Program-made: the position numbers and the translations under genes
The notes under the pieces: model-generated
Database searches by the model: none
The model's input: the letters and a program-made list of their open reading frames with translations, nothing else
Told to the model about the DNA's origin: nothing
Source: Stachybotrys elegans
Lineage: Eukaryota > Ascomycota > Sordariomycetes > Hypocreales > Stachybotryaceae
NCBI GenBank assembly: GCA_020746835.1
Contig: JAGPNK010000007.1
Span: 620,001-684,000, forward strand
Direction: 5' to 3'
Length of the DNA: 64,000 nucleotides
Shown: positions 57,376 through 64,000 of the stretch, in pieces
How positions within the stretch are numbered: position 1 is the first letter of the stretch
Layout: each line of letters begins with the position of its first letter

Positions 57376-59258
57376 TCATAACCTACACAGCCTTCCATGG
57401 CTGTCGATGCTAAGCTCATCGCTGCCCACGGCAAAGTGCCCATACAGAAGGTGATGGGGATCGTGAGCATGCTTGATCCTCAGCAGCCGCTCGTAGTTGG
57501 ACCCGTACATGGTCTGCTTCCAGTCTCCCCGGTACAGAGGGTCCACCTCGCTGAGATAAACCCCGGACCCAGGGGTGGCAGCCTCGATGGCAGGGACGTG
57601 GACGCTGACCAGCTCGTCCTTGAGAGCCAGGTTCGTGGTCAGCGGGGCCGTGAAGTCCCACAAGGCGTTGATGCCGCACAGAGCAATCGAGTCCCGCCAC
57701 GCCGGCAGCACGGCGTTTTCCATCTCGGGGCTTGCTCTGTTGACAGCGTTGCCCGCGACGCATCCAACCAGGAACGCCCCGCTGGCAACGATGGACTCGA
57801 CGGCGCCGATGAAGCGCGCGTTGGCTCGGGCGTCCTGGACGAGGCGCCGCGGCAAGAGCCGAGAGCTCTGCTGGGTGAGGGGCTGCGAGCCCCATGGCAG
57901 GGGCCCGAGGTAGCGGTCGTAATGCTCGCTGTACGAGGCCGACTGGCTCGCTGCCAGCGTGTAGGTGATGCCCTTGCTGCGCAGATGGGCCGTGAAGGGA
58001 GCCAGCAGCTCCTCGAGGGCGGTGGCGTCCTGGTCGGGCAGAGTAAAGGCAAAGACGCCAAACGACTCGTTGAACATGTTGTACATGATATTGTTCCTGT
58101 CGCCGACCATGCGCGGCAGCTGGCGGTGCCATTCCTCGACAGCCCCCCAGAAGACATGCTGGTTGTTGTGCGCGTCTGCAAGGCTAAAGCCAAGCGAGCC
58201 ACCGCCCACCGGCCCGTCTGGGTACAGCCTGGCAGTCATGCTCAGCACTACACCATAGGTCCCTCCCCCTCCGCCGCTCAGCGCCCAGTACAGATCAGCA
58301 TTGCGTTCTGGCGTCGCCACCAGATGCTCGCCCCGCGCCGTTGTCACCTCCCACTCCAGCACCTGGTCCGCGGCAAGCCCGTACGCGCTTGTCAGCATCG
58401 AGTGCCCACCGCCCTGCGCGTACCCCCCGCCGAGGCCTACGCTCGCGCATTCCCCGCCCACGATGCGGTACCCAGCCTGCGCGGCGGCCTGGAGAGCCTC
58501 CCCTGCAATCACCCCGGGCCCCAGCTTGATGGCTGGCCCAGAGTATGCGGCGCTGTGGTAGTGCGGGATCATGTCGATGGTCTTGAGGTTGAATAGCCAC
58601 AGGGAAAGCGAGCCGCGGCCCGACGATTTCCCTAGGTAGCTGGGCTTTGGTCAATTAAAAGCTGAGAGGAGGAAGGGGTAAGGGGGGTTGGTAGTTACTC
58701 ATGACCCGTCGTCTTGATCACCAATCGCACGTTCTTGTCGCGCGCAAACCGTAGCCCAGCCTTGACATGCTCGGCACTTGTTACATTGATGGAGTAGGCT
58801 GCATAGTTTCCGAGCTCGCACGGCCTAGCCTTAGGTGTGAAGGGGTCACAGGACTGGTTTTGGAAGTAGTAATTGGGCAGCTCAGCAGGTTTGGTTACAC
58901 TGTTACATTCTCAAGGGTAAAAGTAAGACACGGCACCCATCTCATGGAAAGGGGGGGGGGGGGGGGGTCCTGCGACTCACAAAGTCTGGGCTGCACCCCA
59001 ACTAGACTGCAGGGTCGCACATGCCGCTGCGTCATAGTTGGAGTATGGTTGGCTGTGGCAGACGCTGCCCTGGGGTACTGTTGCAATCAGGCGGCCTCCC
59101 ACGGTGCTGTTGAGCTGCGACCAGGCAGACGGAGCTGGCCAGCGGGCATCATCCGGAAGAAAAGTGCAAGTATTACGGTTGCTGACAGCACCGAGGGCTA
59201 GGCAGCAAGTCAGAGCAACGCTCAGAAGGAGAAGGAGACGCACAGAGAAGGTCAACAT
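57376..59258 (-). CDS. Secreted FAD-linked oxidoreductase (berberine-bridge-enzyme type)
   Basis: Flavin oxidase of the FAD_binding_4/BBE family, 580 aa. Exons 59258-58981, 58899-58699, 58639-57376; introns 58900-58980 (contains the G17 run) and 58640-58698; phases close. Signal peptide MLTFSVRLLLLLSVALTCCLALG. Conserved parts: PNYYFQNQSCDPFTP, VRLVIKTTGHD-YLGKSSG with His159 as the likely 8-alpha-histidyl FAD link, GGECASVGLGGGYAQGGGHS with Cys224 positioned for a second cysteinyl link, DLYWALSGGGGGTYGVV, and the BBE C-terminal motif HDPHHLLYGHFAVG. Such enzymes oxidise C-C or C-N bonds and make rings in fungal polyketide and alkaloid pathways. It probably acts in the secretory pathway or outside the cell. 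Confidence 0.9.
58951..58967. repeat. Poly-G homopolymer, 17 bases
   Basis: Seventeen consecutive Gs on the plus strand (Cs on the coding strand), inside the first intron of the BBE-type gene. Length is likely to be variable or mis-sequenced. Confidence 0.9.
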
Positions 59259-59801
59259 GCTCAACCAGCAACGAGTTTGTGCTCTTCGTGCTGTGTCAAG
59301 GCGATTACGAGGTGAGATGGGGTTCGAGGTTGCATTGCAGGGCGGAGACTGACCAGTTATAACTCGAAATCCTACCTGATGCTGATTGTATCTGACCACC
59401 CTCTGTTGTACACGTGCTTCAGCCGAAGCAATAATCTACGCTCCCTGGGAGAGCATCAGGACTGGAATGAGCGGCAGGATCACTACGCTGGCGTTGAGCC
59501 AAGATCTTGATTGGATATCCTTGACGTTGTATGCGCTCTAGAATCTCAGCTGTAGATACACAAGCATACTGTCACAGACCACAGTTGGCTGCGATTGACA
59601 TCAAACGGTTGACCGTCGATGGATGGATAGCCCAACTGACTGACTGCTTATTCGTTACACCCCATGGGCACACCTGATGCACGAGATGTCACTCATTATT
59701 ACGCGCAGCTTGGTTCGTTATAAGATTGTCCAACGTCATCCTTGGACCCTGGGCAGATAGCTAGCATCTCCCTTACTCTTACTCTTTGCCAACACAACAA
59801 G
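59259..59801. promoter_or_regulatory. Divergent promoter between flavoprotein and enoyl reductase genes
   Basis: 543 bases between two divergent cluster genes. It contains an inverted CGG-N4-CCG at 59606-59615, a possible binuclear-zinc (Zn2Cys6) factor site. No gene seen. Confidence 0.45.
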
Positions 59802-60950
59802 ATGCAGACCAAGTCACAGACAGCCATTGTACAATCAGCCGATCCACCAAAGTCTGGCTCCCTGCCACTATCAGTGTGTACGAGTGCGGCAATACCAGCC
59901 CTGCTTACGGAGCACCATGTCCTCGTCAAGGTCCTGGCCGTGGCCCTCAATCCAGTCGACTGCAAGACCCCTCTCTACTTCCAGACTCCTGGACAGGGCG
60001 TAGGCTCTGACTTCTGCGGCATAGTCGTCGAGTGCGGTGTAGGCGCAACGGAATTGTCACCGGGCACACGCGTCTGCGGCGCCGTCTTCCCTTACACAGT
60101 GTCTGCGGAGGAGGGCATTGCTTACGCCAGCGGGGCTTTTGCCGAATGGGTGGCCGTGGACGCAAGGCTGCTTATCAGGGTGCCAGATTACTGGGATGAC
60201 ATTCAAGGTGCAGCACTAGGTGGCATTGGTTGGGGAACCGTGGCGTTGGCCATGTCCGACGTCGACGCCCTGGCGCTGGATGGGCTTCCCTCCGAACCGT
60301 CGGCAGCTGAGGAGCCAGTCTTGGTGTACGGAGGAGGCACCGCCACCGGAACCATGGCCTGCCAGCTCCTGAGCCTGTCAGTCGATCACCCCCCCCAAGA
60401 GGAGCCCGCTGATCCTTTCCACAGATCCGGATACCTGCCAATCGCCACAGCATCCACGCAGTCCGCAGCCCTGGCCATCAAGTACGGTGCGGTAGGCACG
60501 GCAGTGTACACGTCCGAGGACTGTGTGGAAACAGTGCGTCAGCTTGGGCGAGTTCCGATACGGTATGCAATCGACTGCATCACCAGCCCCGAATCCGTGG
60601 CGACGTGCTTCTCCGCCATGGCGCGCACAGGCGGTCGCTATGCCTGCCTCGAAGAACTAGACGACGCATGGCGCACTAGACGGTTGATTCGCGTCAAGCA
60701 CGTCAAGGGCTACGAAGGCACGGGGCAGTCCGTTCGGCTCAGTCCCAAGCACGCGTGCCAGAGCAACCCGGCTTTGTTCCTGTTATGCTGCCAGTGGAGG
60801 GACGAGGTGCAGGCCGTGCTGGACTTGGGGCTACTGAAGCATCATCCCGTTCGCGAAATCCCGGGGAAGTGGGATGGTATCCTGTCCGGCTTGGCTATGC
60901 TGAGTAACGGACAGGTCCGAGGTCAAAAGTTGGTGGTCAGAGTAGGGTAG
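59802..60950 (+). CDS. Stand-alone (trans-acting) enoyl reductase, LovC-like
   Basis: Medium-chain dehydrogenase/reductase family, 382 aa, intronless. In lovastatin-, tenellin- and cytochalasin-type clusters such proteins supply in trans the enoyl reduction missing from the synthase's own ER domain. Conserved parts: HHVLVKVLAVALNPVDCK at the N-terminal domain, GQGVGSDFCGIVVECG, LSPGTRVCGAVFP, GAFAEWVAVDARL, IGWGTVALA, the nucleotide fold VLVYGGGTATGTMACQLL, SAALAIKYGAVGTAVYTSED, YAIDCITSPES and a final RGQKLVVRVG. The ATG at 59802 is the first in frame; twenty more codons upstream lack an ATG. The zinc ligands of true alcohol dehydrogenases are absent, as in LovC. It is transcribed toward the PKS, 291 bases away. 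Confidence 0.9.
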   Translation: MQTKSQTAIVQSADPPKSGSLPLSVCTSAAIPALLTEHHVLVKVLAVALNPVDCKTPLYFQTPGQGVGSDFCGIVVECGVGATELSPGTRVCGAVFPYTVSAEEGIAYASGAFAEWVAVDARLLIRVPDYWDDIQGAALGGIGWGTVALAMSDVDALALDGLPSEPSAAEEPVLVYGGGTATGTMACQLLSLSVDHPPQEEPADPFHRSGYLPIATASTQSAALAIKYGAVGTAVYTSEDCVETVRQLGRVPIRYAIDCITSPESVATCFSAMARTGGRYACLEELDDAWRTRRLIRVKHVKGYEGTGQSVRLSPKHACQSNPALFLLCCQWRDEVQAVLDLGLLKHHPVREIPGKWDGILSGLAMLSNGQVRGQKLVVRVG

Positions 60951-61241
60951 CAATAGGCTTACCACACGCCCGGCTTCAATGTGATGGCACTGCGCCAACT
61001 GCAGACTTGCGTTATCAAAGTCCATTTTTGTTGCGCCAGGAGTACGTCATGGCTCCAGAGGTTGCTACATCGCAATATCCATTGAGCCCGCCGACGATGT
61101 AACCGTGGACGGGACCTGACCGGCAGTTCTGTCTCCATCAATGTGACTAAAGGGGCTTTGCGATGAGAAGAAGTATGACACTCGAGGAGTCGTTCAATCG
61201 CGAACTCAACCTCTCTCGATTAGCAAAGCGACAAGCTTCAT
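60951..61241. promoter_or_regulatory. PKS promoter
   Basis: 291 bases between the enoyl reductase stop and the first possible PKS ATG. No factor site was confidently recognised. Confidence 0.45.
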
Positions 61242-64000
61242 ATGCGCAAAGACATGCATCACGCTCGAGAGCCCATCGCGATTGTGGGCAGCGCTTGCCG
61301 CTTCGCCGGGGGCACGAACTCGCCGTCACAGCTGTGGGAGCTTCTCCAAAAGCCCCGTGATCTTCTTCGAGAGATCCCCGAGAGCCGCTTCAACCCAGAC
61401 GGCTTCTATCACGCCGACGGATCGCGCCATTCCAGGACAAGCGTGAAGCACGCGTATTTTCTTGATGAGAGCCTGGGTGCTTTCGATGCCGAGTTCTTTG
61501 GAATTAAGCCAGTCGAGGCCAAGGCTATGGATCCGCAGCAGAGATTCTTGATGGAGGTGGTTTATGAGGCTCTCGAAAATGCCGGAATGCCCCTACAAGA
61601 CCTAAAGGGAAGCAATACCGGTGTCTACGTTGGGACAATGGGCTATGACTACAGCACATTGATTCAGCGTGATATTTCCAACATGCCGACATATTCTGCG
61701 ACTGGCACCGCACCAAGCATTTTGGCAAATCGGCTTTCGTACTTCTTCAACTGGCACGGCCCCTCTATTGCACTCGATACCGCATGTTCGTCTAGCCTTG
61801 TTGCAGTGCATTTGGCGGTGCAGGCTCTTAGATCCGGAGAATGCACATTAGCACTGGCATGCGGATCCAACCTAATTCTATCTCCCGAGACTTTCATAAT
61901 CGAGAGCAAACTTGGGATGCTCTCGCCCGATGGGCGCAGCCGGATGTGGGATCAAGGGGCCAATGGCTATGCCCGCGGCGAAGGTGTTGGTGCCCTGGTT
62001 CTGAAACCTCTGTCCGCAGCGCTGAGAGACAATGATGTTATCGAGAGCATCATCAGGGAGACTTGCATAAATCAGGATGGCGCTTCCAAGTCCACTGGCA
62101 TCACCATACCCAATCCTTCTGCCCAGGAGGCTCTAATCCGGGCTACCTATGCCAAGGCAGGATTAGACCTTCGGAAAAGAGAGGATCGGCCACAATTCTT
62201 CGAGGCCCACGGAACCGGCACCCTGGTAGGAGACCCGGCAGAGGCAGAGGCCATATACAACGCGTTGACTGCAGAACACAATCGGGAAGGTAGTCAAGAA
62301 CCACCACTGTACGTTGGCTCTATCAAGACAGTTCTTGGCCATACAGAGGGTACCGCAGGCATAGCAGCCATTATGAAAGTTTCGCAGGCCATCAAGCGTG
62401 GGTTTGTGCCGCCAAACATGCTGTTTAATCAGCTCAGCAGCCGAGTTGCACCGTTTTTCATTGGCCTCGAGATTCCCCTCGAGGCCAAGCCATGGCCAGA
62501 GCTCGCGTCAGATGGCGGCACGAGAAGAGCCAGTGTGAACAGTTTTGGATTCGGAGGTACCAATGCTCACGCCATTCTCGAGAGCTACGACAAGACCTCA
62601 ACGACGAGTCTGGGTCCAATGTCGACATTTGCACCGTACGTCTTTTCGGCTTGTTCAACTCTGGCATTGCGAGAAGGCCTTGCTGCATACGCTGCCTTCT
62701 TTGATCAGAAGGGACCCGAGATTAACCCCAGAGACCTCTCCTGGACTTTGCGTAGCCGCCGATCAACGTTTCCTTATCGTATTGCATTTCCATCATCATC
62801 GGTCGAGAATCTCAGTGCAAAGATCTCTGCCAAGCTTGAGGAAGGCCTCAATGTTCCCAAGACCCTACCTAGCTCCAAGAGAGGCAGAATTCTGGGCATC
62901 TTTACGGGCCAGGGCGCGCAATACCCACGTATGGGAGCCGAGCTCATTGAGAGCTCGGCGGCAGCAGCATCTATAATCGAGAATCTTGAGAAGTCGCTCC
63001 GTCAGCTCCCGGATGGCCCGGCCTGGTCCCTCAAGGCCGAGCTTCTTGCTGATGCAACGTCATCTCGGGTCCGCGAAGCGGCGGTCTCGCAGCCTCTATG
63101 TACTGCCGTCCAGATTCTCTTGGTAGATCTCATGCGACTCGCAGGAGTAGAATTCAGCACTGTAGTTGGCCATTCATCGGGTGAAATTGCCGCAGCTTAC
63201 GCAGCGAAATTCATCACCGCAGAGGATGCTATACGAATCGCCTACTATCGTGGTGCTTGTCTTCAGTATGCTGCTAGCCCCAAAGGCCAAGATGTCAAGG
63301 GTGCTATGGTCGCTGTTAGCAGCTCAGCCATGGACCTCGAAGAACTATGCAATGACCGCGTGTTCTCTGGCAGAGTACATGTTGCGGCGTTCAATTCCCC
63401 TTCCAGCTTTACCATGTCTGGCGACGAGGAAATGATCACTGAGCTGGAGATACTCTTTGCTGACGAAGGCAAATTCCACCGACGACTTCGGGTCGACAAG
63501 GCATATCACTCAAATCACATGCTTCCCTGTTGCAAGCCTTATGTCGACTATCTTACTCTATGTGACATACAATCCCAGCAGCCGACAGCGAATGCCTGCA
63601 CGTGGATCTCCAGCGTACATGGACATTGCATGGACTCAACCGTGGACCTGTCCGGTGAATACTGGGCAGAAAACATGGCACGCCCGGTTCTCTTCTCTCA
63701 GGCCTTATCAGAGGCTTTGCAGCTACCTGGAGACGCATATGACCTCGTTGTCGAGATCGGGGCACATTCCGCGCTCAAAGGACCAAGTATGCAGACCATG
63801 CAGAACAATGGCCAACCAAGCCCCTCATATACCGGCACCCTTGAACGTGGGAAGAATGCCGTGGAAGCAATGTCAGCAGCTCTGGGATTTTGTTGGGCAC
63901 ACATAGAGAGCAACCAGGTCGATCTAGATGCGTATGAGCGAATCCTGAGCGGCACCAGCGACGGTTACTGCATGGTAACAGAGCTGCCAACCTATTCATG
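61242..64000 (+). CDS. Highly reducing polyketide synthase, 5' part (KS-AT, entering DH)
   Basis: Iterative type I PKS, probably the core of the cluster, 919 codons before the window ends; no introns in this part. ATGs at 61242 (MRKDMHHAREPIAIVGS) and 61254 are both possible; TAG at 61221 closes the frame upstream. KS: Cys182 in DTACSSSLVAVH, His323 in EAHGTGT, His367 in GHTEGTAG, and NSFGFGGTNAHAILE. AT: FTGQGAQYPRMGAELI, Ser645 in VVGHSSGEIAAAY, and AYHSNHM. The window ends at ELPTYSW, the linker before a DH domain. The KS (AFDAEFFGIKPVEAKAMDPQ, MPTYSATGTAPSILANRLSY) resembles synthases fused to an NRPS module (tenellin/cytochalasin type), so a PKS-NRPS hybrid is possible; its 3' part decides. 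Substrate unknown. Confidence 0.92.
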   Translation, partial: MRKDMHHAREPIAIVGSACRFAGGTNSPSQLWELLQKPRDLLREIPESRFNPDGFYHADGSRHSRTSVKHAYFLDESLGAFDAEFFGIKPVEAKAMDPQQRFLMEVVYEALENAGMPLQDLKGSNTGVYVGTMGYDYSTLIQRDISNMPTYSATGTAPSILANRLSYFFNWHGPSIALDTACSSSLVAVHLAVQALRSGECTLALACGSNLILSPETFIIESKLGMLSPDGRSRMWDQGANGYARGEGVGALVLKPLSAALRDNDVIESIIRETCINQDGASKSTGITIPNPSAQEALIRATYAKAGLDLRKREDRPQFFEAHGTGTLVGDPAEAEAIYNALTAEHNREGSQEPPLYVGSIKTVLGHTEGTAGIAAIMKVSQAIKRGFVPPNMLFNQLSSRVAPFFIGLEIPLEAKPWPELASDGGTRRASVNSFGFGGTNAHAILESYDKTSTTSLGPMSTFAPYVFSACSTLALREGLAAYAAFFDQKGPEINPRDLSWTLRSRRSTFPYRIAFPSSSVENLSAKISAKLEEGLNVPKTLPSSKRGRILGIFTGQGAQYPRMGAELIESSAAAASIIENLEKSLRQLPDGPAWSLKAELLADATSSRVREAAVSQPLCTAVQILLVDLMRLAGVEFSTVVGHSSGEIAAAYAAKFITAEDAIRIAYYRGACLQYAASPKGQDVKGAMVAVSSSAMDLEELCNDRVFSGRVHVAAFNSPSSFTMSGDEEMITELEILFADEGKFHRRLRVDKAYHSNHMLPCCKPYVDYLTLCDIQSQQPTANACTWISSVHGHCMDSTVDLSGEYWAENMARPVLFSQALSEALQLPGDAYDLVVEIGAHSALKGPSMQTMQNNGQPSPSYTGTLERGKNAVEAMSAALGFCWAHIESNQVDLDAYERILSGTSDGYCMVTELPTYS

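Noticed and set aside
57397..58596. 399-codon plus-strand frame
   Set aside because: Antisense of the BBE-type flavoprotein, whose FAD motifs and BBE C-terminus are clear.

Overview
The window reads as nuclear DNA of a filamentous ascomycete, most likely a Sordariomycete and probably Hypocreales. The support is small spliceosomal introns (mostly 43-105 nt, GTAAGT/GTATGT-like donors, CTAAC-type branch points, YAG acceptors), gene content (PTH11-like receptor, DUF1996, BIM1-like and PAF-acetylhydrolase-like proteins, KDM5 with JmjN-ARID-PHD-JmjC order) and a fungal polyketide cluster at the right end. I see no rRNA, tRNA, CRISPR or intact transposon. All gene models were read by eye from domain continuity, splice signals and phase arithmetic; no search was run. 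Exon coordinates are given in each entry.

1-31 kb is mostly a conserved housekeeping block. It starts with a cut zinc-ribbon-like gene and an unknown small gene. A divergent RNA-processing pair follows, FAL1/eIF4A-III (-) and PRP9/SF3A3 (+), then the SLX1 nuclease subunit, a 1745-aa KDM5 histone demethylase behind a long leader, the SGT1 co-chaperone, a mitochondrial-looking gamma-butyrobetaine dioxygenase, pICln (with an apparent frameshift), SPO11 (with an in-frame UAG), a YAR1-like ankyrin protein, a C2H2/fungal_trans transcription factor, an unknown Cys-rich protein, a His-rich-tailed methyltransferase and a PAF-acetylhydrolase-like enzyme.

31-43 kb turns to metabolism and the cell surface: a PEP-mutase/isocitrate-lyase-family enzyme, a membrane-anchored BIM1-like copper protein divergent from a Cys-rich GPI protein, an unknown coiled-coil protein, a large disordered single-pass membrane protein with two tiny upstream exons, and a secreted DUF1996 protein. 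About 4.1 kb (43.0-47.1 kb) has no supportable gene. An auxilin-like UBA-TPR-J protein and UBC7 follow.

51-64 kb is the accessory region: P450, PTH11-like seven-helix protein, second P450, secreted BBE-type flavoprotein, stand-alone enoyl reductase, and the first 919 codons of a highly reducing polyketide synthase that runs off the window. A trans-acting enoyl reductase beside a synthase whose KS resembles those of PKS-NRPS hybrids suggests a polyketide or polyketide-amino-acid product tailored by two P450s and a flavin oxidase.

The most striking observation is in SPO11. The reading frame is intact across seven exons except for one UAG where a tryptophan fits the Toprim motif, and that UAG lies in the loop of a perfect 9-bp hairpin. 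This is the arrangement expected for sexual-stage A-to-I mRNA editing (UAG to UGG) known in Sordariomycetes.
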